Shown in pieces: positions 1 through 7,997 of a stretch of DNA of 64,000 nucleotides. Every line of letters starts with the position of its first letter. Position 1 is the stretch's first letter. The DNA is taken from contig JAIETF010000007.1 in NCBI GenBank assembly GCA_019745415.1, positions 150,137-214,136 on the forward strand. Direction: 5' to 3'. The notes under the pieces were generated by a model. That model made no database searches. It had not been told where the DNA came from and was given only the letters and a program-made list of their open reading frames with translations. Source of the DNA: Candidatus Obscuribacterales bacterium. GTDB lineage: Bacteria; Cyanobacteriota; Vampirovibrionia; Obscuribacterales; Obscuribacteraceae. The translations under genes and the position numbers were made by a program.

Positions 1-555
1 GTAGACGGACTGCCGCCCGGTTTAGGCTCGGCCGGCCAATGGGACCGCAAACTAGACGGGCTTTTGGCCCAGGCCCTGATGAGCGTGCAGTCGGCTAAAG
101 CAGTCGAGATCGGCGAGGGGGTAAGGAATGCCGCCCTGCCGGGCTCGATGGTGCACGACAGCATGCGCAGAGACGATAGCGGTGAAAGCCCCTGCTACCA
201 CGTCAAGCGCGAGACAAACCGGGCCGGCGGTCTTGAGGGCGGCATGACTAATGGCGAGAGACTTATCGTGCGGGCTTATTTCAAGCCTATACCGACAATG
301 AAAAAAGGCTTGCCTTCATTGAGCTTTCCGGGCTTCCAGGAAGACTATGCCCATTATGAAAGGTCGGACGCCTGTGCCGTTCCGGCGGCTTCTGTGGTGG
401 CGGCGGCGATGGTATCCTTGACCTTGGCCAATGCCTTTATTGACAAATTTGCTTGCGACAGTATGGTTGATCTAATAAACTCGGTGGAAGCATATAGAAA
501 GTATGTTTTCGACCTTACCAAAGGAGACGCGGATGCGCCACAAAGCCAGACATAA
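1..555 (+). CDS. aroC: Chorismate synthase, C-terminal part (5' end outside window)
   Basis: Chorismate synthase converts 5-enolpyruvylshikimate-3-phosphate to chorismate, the last shared step of aromatic amino acid synthesis, in the cytoplasm with reduced FMN. The open frame runs from base 1 (VDGLPPGLGS) without a start and stops at 553-555, so the N-terminal half is missing. Recognisable family segments are the GLPPGLG motif, the AKAVEIGEG segment and the RSDACAVPAASVV segment near the C-terminus, which contributes to the active site. The last 23 bases overlap the start of aroB in another frame, so the two shikimate genes are probably translationally coupled. Confidence 0.93.
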   Translation, partial: VDGLPPGLGSAGQWDRKLDGLLAQALMSVQSAKAVEIGEGVRNAALPGSMVHDSMRRDDSGESPCYHVKRETNRAGGLEGGMTNGERLIVRAYFKPIPTMKKGLPSLSFPGFQEDYAHYERSDACAVPAASVVAAAMVSLTLANAFIDKFACDSMVDLINSVEAYRKYVFDLTKGDADAPQSQT

Positions 556-1675
556 AGGACCAGTCATCACCATGAACTGGAACACCACCCTGGATGTAAA
601 AACCAGGGTAGCGGTGGGGGCCGGCGCCAGGCAGAAACTTTCATCGATTTTGGCCCAGCTGGGTGCCGGCAAGCGTGTATTGATTGTCTGCCAACCTTCC
701 ACAGCAGTGCATTGGCTAAGAGACATCCTCGATACTTTGCCGGGCGAAGACTTCCAAGTAACGACCCTGGAAGTGCCGGACGGTGAACAGTGCAAGACCA
801 CCGAATGGCTGCTGCGTATCTGGGAACACCTTGAAGGCCGGGGTTTCGACCGCCAGGACACGATAGTAGCTCTGGGCGGCGGCGCCGTTCTTGATCTAGC
901 CGGCTTTGCCTGCTCCACTTATTTGCGTGGACTAAACCTAGTCTTAATTCCCACTTCTCTCTTGGCCCAGGTGGACGCCTCGATTGGCGGCAAAAATGCT
1001 ATTAACTTGCCCACCGGCAAAAATCTCGCCGGTACTTTCTTCTTCCCACGCGCTGTGCTCGCTGACCAAGAAGTGCTCAGCACACTACCCGAAAAGCAGA
1101 TCACGTCGGGCTTAGCCGAGATTATCAAATATGCCATGATTGAAGAGACAGTGGCTAAATCAACCGACTATGAAAAAGGTCCCAAGCCGCTATTTGAACT
1201 GATCGAAGATATGGTGAAAGAATCGGTAGAATGGGATGATCCGACCCTGGCCGGGCTTATAACTAATTGCATCAAAATGAAGCTCTATGTGGTGCACCGC
1301 GACCCCCACGAAACCGGGGTGAGACGCTGCCTCAATCTGGGGCATACTCTCGGTCATGCCATCGAAGCCCAGAGCGAATTTGAATTAAGTCACGGCGAAG
1401 CTGTGGCCATAGGCTTGCACCACATAACCAAATATAGTGTCAGTCAGAAAAAACTCGACAAAGAGGCTCTTGAGCGAGTCAAGGAAATTCTTATGCGAGC
1501 CGAACTTCCGACCGACCTGCCCAAAGGCTTGACCAAAGAGAGACTAATAGCTCAAATGAATTCAGACAAGAAGCGATCGGGCGATAAAGTCAAATTGGTG
1601 GTGCCGCAATCTAAACTTGGTGTGGTCGATTTTGAAAGCAGCTACCCGGTCACAGAACTAGCCAAATTGGTCTAG
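533..1675 (+). CDS. aroB: 3-dehydroquinate synthase
   Basis: AroB cyclises DAHP to 3-dehydroquinate, step two of the shikimate pathway, using NAD and a divalent metal. From the chosen start the protein has 380 residues, normal for the family. The NAD-binding GGGAVLD motif is at residues 115-121. It is followed by the conserved IPTSLLAQVDASIGGK segment, and the metal ligands are E196 (GLAEIIKYA), H271 (LGHTLGHA) and H287 (SHGEA). ATG at 533 is preferred over an in-frame ATG at 503 because AAGGAG (521-526) sits six bases upstream. An ATG at 572 is also possible. The gene overlaps the end of aroC by 23 bases. A separate DAHP synthase gene is at 51.2 kb. Confidence 0.95.
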   Translation: MRHKARHKGPVITMNWNTTLDVKTRVAVGAGARQKLSSILAQLGAGKRVLIVCQPSTAVHWLRDILDTLPGEDFQVTTLEVPDGEQCKTTEWLLRIWEHLEGRGFDRQDTIVALGGGAVLDLAGFACSTYLRGLNLVLIPTSLLAQVDASIGGKNAINLPTGKNLAGTFFFPRAVLADQEVLSTLPEKQITSGLAEIIKYAMIEETVAKSTDYEKGPKPLFELIEDMVKESVEWDDPTLAGLITNCIKMKLYVVHRDPHETGVRRCLNLGHTLGHAIEAQSEFELSHGEAVAIGLHHITKYSVSQKKLDKEALERVKEILMRAELPTDLPKGLTKERLIAQMNSDKKRSGDKVKLVVPQSKLGVVDFESSYPVTELAKLV

Positions 1676-1702
1676 TCTCAGTTGGTCTAAACTCACTTGC
1701 TC

Positions 1703-1720
1703 AAACTCTCTTAGAGTTTT
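1703..1720 (+). terminator. Weak hairpin after aroB
   Basis: AAACTCT (1703-1709) pairs with AGAGTTT (1713-1719) around a three-base loop and is followed by T. The stem is short and A/T-rich, so this is at best a weak intrinsic terminator for the aroC-aroB transcript. Confidence 0.3.
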
Positions 1721-1834
1721 GAAATTACTCAAACAATTTAATCTTAGTGCTTCCTAGAAGATGCAACTTTTCGCCGCCTGCCCCGTATGGAAAGGTGTAG
1801 GCGCCAAGCCAAATACTTCAAAAGGAGGACTATA

Positions 1835-2395
1835 ATGCTCGCCCAGTTGAGAAATAGCAAAGGGAAAATCTTAGGAGCGCTAGTGATAACCCTGACAATG
1901 GGTTACTTTCTTCTGCCCTTAGAAGCAAAAGAAAAACTCGACACAAACCAAGACGAAAGTAGCGCCGGTGCCTCTTGCAACTTATGGCAAGGAGATCCTG
2001 AATTCAGGCAGGCCCTAATCAAACATCTGCAGAAGCGATTCTTCAAGAAGATCGGTGCCACAGATGAACAGAAGGAGAAGATAGGCGCCCTGATCAATAG
2101 CAAAATAGAAGCAAATCAAAGCAAAAGAGCGGAGCTGCGCAAAGAACTGGAAAGCTTTGCCGATCTGGTATCGAATCCCGGCACCGATGAACAGACAATC
2201 AGAGATAAGGCAATGGTTTTGAGAAAACTGCACCAAAATCTCATGGACGATAGACTAGAAACCATGCTGGCTGTGAGAGCAATGCTCAATGACGAGCAAA
2301 AGGCAAAACTGGGCACAAGGTTAAAGGCTCTACTTAACGGCGAACTGCCGCCAACCTTGAAAAACCGGCTCAAAAATCGCATCTCGATGCTATAG
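1835..2395 (+). CDS. Spy/CpxP-like periplasmic protein
   Basis: A 186-residue secreted protein. The N-terminus has a basic start, a hydrophobic segment and a likely cleavage after LEA near residue 30, so it is exported. The mature part is charged and helical, with the LTxxQ-like pair typical of Spy/CpxP/CnrX proteins (ATDEQKEKIGAL and LNDEQKAKLGTRL). These proteins bind misfolded proteins or metals in the periplasm. ATG 1835 is chosen because AAGGAGG (1822-1828) lies six bases upstream; an in-frame start at 1787 lacks this. It is followed closely by an ECF sigma factor and a zinc anti-sigma-like gene, an arrangement resembling CnrX/CnrH/CnrY sensing cassettes. The signal it senses cannot be told from sequence. 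Confidence 0.72.
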   Translation: MLAQLRNSKGKILGALVITLTMGYFLLPLEAKEKLDTNQDESSAGASCNLWQGDPEFRQALIKHLQKRFFKKIGATDEQKEKIGALINSKIEANQSKRAELRKELESFADLVSNPGTDEQTIRDKAMVLRKLHQNLMDDRLETMLAVRAMLNDEQKAKLGTRLKALLNGELPPTLKNRLKNRISML

Positions 2396-2420
2396 ATCTA
2401 TTGATTGATGTCGGAGAACA

Positions 2421-3005
2421 ATGCCAGAATCTGAATTAGCTAGAGACCAAGAATTGGTCGTACAGAGTCTCAAGGGTGATAGAAAAGCCTTTGAGACCCT
2501 GGTGCGGCTCTATCAACCCTTAGTCTCCACAGTTATATACAGAGCCATTGAAGATCAAGAGGCAAGCCGCGATCTCACCCAAGATACTTTCGTCAAAGCC
2601 TTTCGCGCTCTAGCAAGCTATGACGGCAAGCGTTCTTTCAAGACCTGGCTTTTGACTATTGCGAACAACTGTGCCCTCGATCACCTGCGATCGGCCAATG
2701 TCTCGAGAAACCGCTCTCTAGACGCAATACTCGAAGAGGAACCTCATCTAGAGCCAGTCGGTCCCCTTTCAACCGAAATGGAAGTAGAGCTAAGTCTCTT
2801 TCTCGGGAAGCTTAGCTGGGCACTGTCTTTGATACCACTGCGTTATCGCCAAGCTTTTATTCTGCGCTATCAATTCGACCTATCTTATGAGGATATAGCC
2901 ACAGTAATGAAAGAAAGCGACAACAATGTGCGCACTCTGCTCTTTCGAGCCAAAGAGCGCCTGCGAAAACTGATCATTGCCGACCGCCAATCAAGCAAAC
3001 AATAA
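2421..3005 (+). CDS. ECF-type RNA polymerase sigma factor
   Basis: A 194-residue sigma-70 family protein with only regions 2 and 4, as in the extracytoplasmic-function group. Region 2 spans about residues 22-90, with the DLTQDTFVKAF and KTWLLTIANNCALDHLR segments that contact the -10 element. Region 4 is a helix-turn-helix at about residues 135-185 (LRYRQAFILRY, LSYEDIA, NVRTLLFRAKERL). GGAGA lies five bases before the ATG. It sits between a Spy-like sensor candidate and an anti-sigma-like membrane protein, which suggests it is released on envelope or metal stress. Its target promoters are not identifiable here. Confidence 0.93.
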   Translation: MPESELARDQELVVQSLKGDRKAFETLVRLYQPLVSTVIYRAIEDQEASRDLTQDTFVKAFRALASYDGKRSFKTWLLTIANNCALDHLRSANVSRNRSLDAILEEEPHLEPVGPLSTEMEVELSLFLGKLSWALSLIPLRYRQAFILRYQFDLSYEDIATVMKESDNNVRTLLFRAKERLRKLIIADRQSSKQ

Positions 3006-3059
3006 AAGTAAATGCAATTGGCAAAAATGCGACGAAACTAGCAAGGACAAGGTGACAAT

Positions 3060-3692
3060 ATGAATCTGGAAACGAACCAAGAAAATTCAGCTTCAAAATG
3101 CGATGAGATTCGCCTTGAGCTTGACGATTATATGGAGGCACTGATAGACAGACGCCGCGAGTCAGCCGCAAAAGAGCCCGCAGCCACCAACCAGCCTAGC
3201 TTGGCTATCTCTGAACAGGCGCAGGATCATATCAATAATTGCGATGAATGCTTGAACTATAAGCTGGAGAACAGCGCTCTCATAGAAGCTGCAGCTGAGT
3301 TGCCGCTACAAGCTGACGAGAACCTTACCATGGCTATAATGCAGGCGCTCGAATCAGACTTTGCGGCAATTGAAGCTATGTCTCAAAATAGCGGGCAGGC
3401 TAACAGCTCTTTAAACAGCTCTGCTCATAGCCTTTCAAATAGCGCCTCTATTGGTGCTTCTAAAGAGCTCTCTAGAGAACATTCTCAAGAGCTTTATAGA
3501 GACAGAGCAGCTAGGCTAAGCCCGCCCCTGGCTTTGGCGCTGTCATTTGTTGGCTTCACAGCCCTACTATGCCTAGACGACGGTATGGTGGATTGGAGTA
3601 TTGTTTCTTGGTGCATTGCACTATTGGTAGTATTATCCTTCAAACCTCTTCTAGAGAAGCAGCAAAATAAATATCCTTATGCCGGCGCCTGA
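3060..3692 (+). CDS. Putative zinc anti-sigma factor, membrane-anchored
   Basis: A 210-residue protein directly downstream of the ECF sigma gene. The N-terminal cytoplasmic part contains an H-x3-C-x2-C motif (HINNCDEC, about residues 58-65), the signature of zinc-binding anti-sigma domains that hold ECF sigma factors inactive. A serine/asparagine-rich linker follows. Two hydrophobic segments near the C-terminus (about residues 158-175 and 180-198) should anchor it in the inner membrane. Family assignment rests on the motif, the topology and the neighbourhood rather than overall similarity. Its stop overlaps the next gene by 14 bases. Confidence 0.7.
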   Translation: MNLETNQENSASKCDEIRLELDDYMEALIDRRRESAAKEPAATNQPSLAISEQAQDHINNCDECLNYKLENSALIEAAAELPLQADENLTMAIMQALESDFAAIEAMSQNSGQANSSLNSSAHSLSNSASIGASKELSREHSQELYRDRAARLSPPLALALSFVGFTALLCLDDGMVDWSIVSWCIALLVVLSFKPLLEKQQNKYPYAGA

Positions 3693-4446
3693 TCAATCGA
3701 TAGTAAAGAAAATACGCCTACCGCAAATCTTGCCGGTCTTTCTAGGTTTGCTGGTCTTTTTGCTCTTGCAAATCGGCTTGTTCGAGGGCTTCGGGCTGTT
3801 TGGGGTGGCGGGGCAGGCGCAAGACCAGCGAGAAAGTCAGCCTAAGCCGGCGGGATTGGAAGTAGTGCTGCAGCAGCGCGCCTGGCAAAGACTGACAGAA
3901 GCCAATGACGTCACCTTTCCAAAGGAAATCAGGTATCCCTTCATCTATTCAAGAAAAGCCTTGAATCTAACCTGGAGACCAGGCTTTGTCTTTGCAATCA
4001 TTATGTTTATGACCCTGGTGCTCAGGTTTCTTGCACCCAAAACTCTCAAAGAATCCACCGAAAAATGCCGCGAGGGCATATTTCTATGCCTGACTGCCGC
4101 CTTTATCTTTACTGCCATAGTTATGACTTTGACCAAAGCGGCATTTTATAGCGAAGCCTTATCGCCACTGGGACTCTTAATGACCGGCTTCACTCAATTG
4201 GCCTATCTTGTTGGCATAGCAGTCGGTGCAAATGCCGTTGCTTTGGGGCTTATCGACAAATTAGGCAAGTCTGGGCGCAAAGCCGAACTAATCTCACTGA
4301 CGATAACAATAGCTCTACTGAGCTTGCTTGCCCTGATTCCCGACCTAGGTCCCTTGCCGCGCATCGGCAATCGTTTACTAGGCATTCTGGCCATGCTCGG
4401 ACTGGGAGGTCTACTGAGAGCCAAATACCGCAAAGAAAGAGACTAG
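3679..4446 (+). CDS. Polytopic membrane protein of unknown function
   Basis: A 255-residue protein that I do not recognise. It has a long hydrophobic N-terminal segment (about residues 15-45), then a polar loop of about 50 residues rich in Q, E and R. Four or five further membrane segments fill the rest, ending with a basic KYRKERD tail. It overlaps the anti-sigma-like gene by 14 bases, so it is almost certainly cotranscribed with the sigma cassette. It may be an additional membrane component of that signalling route; this is inference from position only. Confidence 0.6.
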   Translation: MPAPDQSIVKKIRLPQILPVFLGLLVFLLLQIGLFEGFGLFGVAGQAQDQRESQPKPAGLEVVLQQRAWQRLTEANDVTFPKEIRYPFIYSRKALNLTWRPGFVFAIIMFMTLVLRFLAPKTLKESTEKCREGIFLCLTAAFIFTAIVMTLTKAAFYSEALSPLGLLMTGFTQLAYLVGIAVGANAVALGLIDKLGKSGRKAELISLTITIALLSLLALIPDLGPLPRIGNRLLGILAMLGLGGLLRAKYRKERD

Positions 4447-4541
4447 CCTATCGTTGAGGAAGGCGGCCAGTAAGAGTGTACCTAGCTTGAGATACGCCTA
4501 TCTAAATATAGTGCTGCCGAAAAGTCCAGACCATAGGCAGG

Positions 4542-4560
4542 ACGCATTCAGGAATGCGTT
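4542..4560 (+). terminator. Hairpin downstream of the sigma-factor operon
   Basis: ACGCATTC (4542-4549) and GAATGCGT (4552-4559) form a perfect 8-bp inverted repeat with a two-base centre, followed by TTAA. It lies about 100 bases after the operon's last stop. The T-tract is short, so termination is possible but not certain. A diverged copy of the same words (CATTCAGGAAGCGTTTT) recurs at about 4634-4650. Confidence 0.4.
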
Positions 4561-4563
4561 TAA

Positions 4564-4629
4564 GACGTGCTCAGAACGTGCTCAGAACGTGATCAGAACG
4601 TGATCAGAACGTGCTCAGGACCTGCTCAG
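4564..4629. repeat. Six tandem 11-bp repeats (AACGTGCTCAG)
   Basis: Six head-to-tail copies of an 11-base unit start at 4564, 4575, 4586, 4597, 4608 and 4619. Variants are A/G at position 1 and C/A at position 7. Eleven bases is close to one turn of B-DNA, so each copy faces the same side of the helix. The array lies between the sigma-factor operon and a tiny minus-strand ORF ending at 4660. Confidence 0.85.
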
Positions 4630-4659
4630 TGCTCATTCAGGAAGCGTTTTAAGACGTAA

Positions 4660-4791
4660 TCAGGACTCATCAGGGCCGCTATAAGGCTCAAAGAAAGCTT
4701 TCTTGGCACCCAGTCCGAGGAAAACGAGGAGGCTCACCCCTAGAACAATGGCTACGAATAACTCTGGTTTAGTTTCAAAAGTCGCTTCCAT
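4660..4791 (-). CDS. 43-residue single-span membrane peptide, PsbN-like
   Basis: On the minus strand, ATG at 4791 opens a 43-codon frame ending in TGA at 4660. It begins MEATFETKPE and has one hydrophobic span (about residues 11-28). It ends with a short polar, acidic tail (AFFEPYSGPDES). Length, a start beginning MEA/MET, a single N-terminal span and an AF-x-x-P…acidic tail all recall cyanobacterial PsbN, which is also about 43 residues. The match is short and could be convergence. A GGGAG lies about 15 bases upstream, farther than usual. The real function is unknown; it stands alone with no operon partners. Confidence 0.45.
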   Translation of the reverse strand: MEATFETKPELFVAIVLGVSLLVFLGLGAKKAFFEPYSGPDES

Positions 4792-5257
4792 AATTTGGTC
4801 GATTCACTCCCGGTTGTCAACAAGACGCAAGCACTAAATCTATCGATTCTTTTAATATACACCAAACAAGATTGGTCTTATTTAATTCCTTTCCATTATA
4901 AGGTACGACTGAAAACACTGAAAAGATTCACCCGTGAAGCCTTTAACTAAGTCCACCGGGTTTAGAGAGTAGAGGCAAAGTCTCTCGCAAAGACTCTTTA
5001 GATATATAAGCTCCCGACCAGAAGAAAGCGCCCCGCCCAAGCAGCAAAAGCACGGGCAGGGCATTGTTCCGATACAAGATGGGGAGATTGCAAAGTTGTG
5101 AGAAAGTTATGAGCATTCTAAGAAAAGCCTGTCCCCTTGTAATTTGCCTCATCCGATGAATGGTTGCCCTTTTACGGCTCCTTACTACTTATCCAGAATG
5201 TGCTATAAATGGCTTTTGTCATTCAGACAACACCAGTTAAAGGGAGATAGCCTAAAT
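4792..5257. other. Intergenic region, 466 bases
   Basis: This divergent intergenic region must hold the promoters of the small minus-strand ORF and of the exported protein starting at 5258. On the minus strand a TATATT-like -10 candidate lies near 4855, in an A/T-rich stretch. I see no convincing gene, RNA or repeat. An in-frame upstream extension from 5144 exists, but it lacks a ribosome binding site and the signal peptide begins only after 5258. Confidence 0.4.
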
Positions 5258-6157
5258 ATGGTTATTGCAGTCAGCGCGAAAAAGACGATCATTGTCACCA
5301 CCGTTGCAGCATATACAGTGAGCCTCGGTGCAGCCTTCGCCAACCCGCAGTCCGCTCTGGACCCATATGCCAGCGTGCAGGCTCCCACAGCCGAATCGCA
5401 AGCAGCCGCCAAGGCTAAGAAGGCGCAGAAGAAATTTGGAATTCCCCTGGTTTCGATGGGCAAGAAAAAGCCGGTGGAAACCCACAAGCCAGCCCCGCAG
5501 AACAATGATTTAAATACGACTCAGACCATTGTTTCCACACCGGGCGCTAAGTCCAAAACAATCAAACATAGCGAAGTAGCAGAACTAGCCCCCGAACCAT
5601 CAACCAAAGTTTCCGAGACCACCAAAGAGAAAATCGGTGAAGCCGGAGGCGGCGGCGGCATGATGGACGGACTGAAAACCATCTCAACCGGATGCGGCAA
5701 GACCTTTAAGGCAGCAACTACCGGTGTGGTCTCCGGCACAATGAAAGTCGGCTCCGGTATTGCTGGTGGTGCGAAGGCCTCAGGCTCCTTCCTCGCCAAA
5801 GGAATGAAGAGCACAGGTGAAGCCCTTAAGAGCGGCACCGGTGTTGTTGGCGAAAAGCTTATGAGCACTGGCTCGGCAGTCAAGGACGGCACTCAATCAA
5901 CCTTCGGGAAATTAGCTGGTCTGGGCAAGAAAAGCCCCATGCAGAAAACAGCTGGTATGAACACCCAAACAGCCGACCTCTCAACTTCAGGCAGTTCGGC
6001 GCCTCTCATCACCAAGAAAGAAAATCAGCTCACCCCCTCGCCCATCGCCAATACGCCGATAGGTGCGCAGAGCGGTCCCTCAGGTCTTTCAAAATTCAAG
6101 ATCTGGGGCTTCAAGAATAAGCAGACAGCCAGCAAAAAGGTTAACAGCCCGCTTTAA
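5258..6157 (+). CDS. Exported lysine/glycine-rich low-complexity protein
   Basis: A 299-residue protein with a clear signal peptide (MVIAVSAKK, a hydrophobic core, then cleavage around AFA|NP near residue 27). The mature part is low in complexity: Ala/Lys/Pro-rich to about residue 90, then a glycine run (GEAGGGGG). A stretch of imperfect repeats follows (SGTMKVGSGIAGG, SGSFLAKGMKSTGEALKSGTGVVG) reminiscent of amphipathic apolipoprotein-like repeats. ATG 5258 is chosen for AGGGAG at 5241-5246 and because it begins the signal peptide. No enzyme domain is seen. It may be an envelope or surface-associated structural protein; function unknown. Confidence 0.65.
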   Translation: MVIAVSAKKTIIVTTVAAYTVSLGAAFANPQSALDPYASVQAPTAESQAAAKAKKAQKKFGIPLVSMGKKKPVETHKPAPQNNDLNTTQTIVSTPGAKSKTIKHSEVAELAPEPSTKVSETTKEKIGEAGGGGGMMDGLKTISTGCGKTFKAATTGVVSGTMKVGSGIAGGAKASGSFLAKGMKSTGEALKSGTGVVGEKLMSTGSAVKDGTQSTFGKLAGLGKKSPMQKTAGMNTQTADLSTSGSSAPLITKKENQLTPSPIANTPIGAQSGPSGLSKFKIWGFKNKQTASKKVNSPL

Positions 6158-6175
6158 CCTGCAAGCTCAGCTGAC

Positions 6176-7147
6176 TTGAAATCTGACAACTGCGGCATTA
6201 ACGGTCAAACTTCACTAGATTTGGATGAAGTAGAACGTTATTGCCGCAAAACCACTTTACTCAAGCCTTCACAACTCTGTGACTATCTGTCGCTAGACAT
6301 TTTGCTTGCTAGCGAAACCTTTCAACATACCGGCTCTTTCAAGTTTAGAGCGGCAATTTGTGCCGCTCTCAATAGCAGAGGCAAAGAACTTTTAGCGGCT
6401 TCTTCCGGCAACTTTGGGCAGGCTCTAGCTAAAGCCGCACAAATAGTTAGAAAGCCTTGCACGATAGTTATGCCAGAGCAGGCCGCACGAATCAAGATGG
6501 AGGCAGTCAAATCGTTCGGAGCCAAACTAGTTTTAGTCGATACCAGCAGAGAGACACGGGCCCAAGCATTAAGCAAGATCGCCTCAGCCAACCCTGAAAT
6601 CGAAATCATCAGCGCCTACGACGACGACAGAGTAATTGCAGGCAACTCTAGCCTCGGCAAAGAATTAGCTCAACTAGACTTTGAAAAAATAATTGTCCCC
6701 GTCGGTGGTGGCGGGCTGATCAGCGGTATTTCTCTGGGTCTTACCAGGGCGGGTCACAAAGCCAGCCTTTTCGGGGCAGAGCCGGCGATGGCGAATGACG
6801 CCTGTCGCTCTCTAGAGAGCGGTCATCTGGTAGCCAACGAAAGCGAACCGCCCACACTAGCAGACGGAGCCCGCACTCTCAGCCTGGGACAACGCAACTT
6901 CAAAATCATCAAAGAATCTGTGAATTCAATTTATGAAGCCTCCGAGGAGAATATAAAGAAGGCGGTCTTTCTGCTCTTCAAATATGCCAATCTAAAGGTG
7001 GAACCGACAGGTGCACTGCCTCTTGCCGCCCTAATTCAGAACAGAGAGCATTTTGCCTCGGACAAACCAGTACTGTTAGTCTTGAGCGGTGGAAACGTCG
7101 ACCCCAGTGTATACTGCCGCATCATCGAAGCAGAGCAATCAAATTAG
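6176..7147 (+). CDS. PLP-dependent threonine/serine dehydratase-family protein
   Basis: A 323-residue fold-type II PLP enzyme related to threonine dehydratase and serine racemase. The PLP lysine is in GSFKFRAA (about residue 59). The substrate loop is SSGNFGQA and the phosphate-binding glycine loop is PVGGGGLISG (about residues 179-188). A C-terminal SGGN motif is also present. It lacks the ACT-like regulatory domain of biosynthetic IlvA, so it resembles the catabolic or racemase type. The frame starts with TTG at 6176; no ATG is available before the PLP lysine, and the ribosome binding site is poor. Precise substrate (Thr, Ser or another hydroxy-amino acid) is not decidable. Confidence 0.85.
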   Translation: MKSDNCGINGQTSLDLDEVERYCRKTTLLKPSQLCDYLSLDILLASETFQHTGSFKFRAAICAALNSRGKELLAASSGNFGQALAKAAQIVRKPCTIVMPEQAARIKMEAVKSFGAKLVLVDTSRETRAQALSKIASANPEIEIISAYDDDRVIAGNSSLGKELAQLDFEKIIVPVGGGGLISGISLGLTRAGHKASLFGAEPAMANDACRSLESGHLVANESEPPTLADGARTLSLGQRNFKIIKESVNSIYEASEENIKKAVFLLFKYANLKVEPTGALPLAALIQNREHFASDKPVLLVLSGGNVDPSVYCRIIEAEQSN

Positions 7148-7192
7148 CGAAACAGCGGAATGGCAAATTAGCCAAACGGTTGTTTCGCTAAT
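7143..7192. terminator. Bidirectional hairpin between convergent genes
   Basis: ATTAGCGAAACA (7143-7154) and TGTTTCGCTAAT (7181-7192) form a perfect 12-bp stem that encloses a smaller TGGC/GCCA stem. It spans the stop codon of the upstream plus-strand gene and reaches the stop of the convergent minus-strand gene. This is a typical arrangement for a terminator serving both directions. Confidence 0.65.
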
Positions 7193-7929
7193 CAACGCAT
7201 GATCTCACAATCACTGAGCCATTTTGTAAGCTCGACCAAAGAGGGACGGCTGATCTCGTTCCCCTGCAACCAGAGTTCGCGTAGATTTGAAAGCCGCTGA
7301 ACATGCTGCACGCCGTTGTCATCCACGAGGGTCGAATTGAGGCGCAAGACTTCAAGACTGGTTAGACCGCGCAAGCGAGATAGACCCTTACCTGAAACCT
7401 TGGTATATGAAAGAGACAAGACCTTCAAACGACTCAACAGAGATAGTGCATCCAACCCATGGTCCGTAACCATAGAGCCATCGAGCAATAGTTCTTCCAG
7501 CCCTGCAATCTGGCTAAGCAATCTCAATCCGCTATCCGACACTGAAGTCGAAGCCAGTGACAGCTTGCGCAACTGCCTCAATTCAGAGACGAACTGGAGA
7601 GCTTCATCACCAATACGGGTGCAGCTGAGATCCAACTCTTTCAATTCAGAGAGACCCAACAAGAACTGCAATTCTGAAGAGGCAACGTCGGAACCCAGAA
7701 GAGAAAGACCAAACAAGGCATCCTTCTGCAGTCGAGCCAGATCGGCCAATCCATATGTTGGATCAAAACTATAGCTTAAGGAAAGACTAAACCCCTCAGG
7801 AACATTGACAACTCCCCTGGCTTCGCCGAGGAGACTTGCGGATCCTTCCATGCCAACAAGATAAAGTTCGCCCAGTGACCGGTCACTAGGGAATTCAACG
7901 AATCGTTCACCGGGAAGAGTAGTTACCAT
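7192..7929 (-). CDS. Leucine-rich repeat protein
   Basis: A 245-residue protein whose second half consists of about six leucine-rich repeats of roughly 24 residues. Examples are LSELKELDLSCTRIGDEAL, LRQLRKLSLASTSVSDSGL and LSRLKVLSLSYTKVSGKGL. The pattern LxxLxLxxTxVxDxGLxxL is that of GALA/internalin-like or RI-like bacterial LRRs. No signal peptide or membrane anchor is apparent, so it is probably cytoplasmic and used for protein-protein contact. The N-terminal 80 residues match nothing I know. Upstream, between it and speH, lies the six-copy palindromic array. Confidence 0.8.
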   Translation of the reverse strand: MVTTLPGERFVEFPSDRSLGELYLVGMEGSASLLGEARGVVNVPEGFSLSLSYSFDPTYGLADLARLQKDALFGLSLLGSDVASSELQFLLGLSELKELDLSCTRIGDEALQFVSELRQLRKLSLASTSVSDSGLRLLSQIAGLEELLLDGSMVTDHGLDALSLLSRLKVLSLSYTKVSGKGLSRLRGLTSLEVLRLNSTLVDDNGVQHVQRLSNLRELWLQGNEISRPSLVELTKWLSDCEIMR

Positions 7930-7997
7930 GAATGAAATATTGCCGCCTGCACATTCAAGATGTACCCCAAAAGGAGCAATTGGTACCAGTATTCTTG

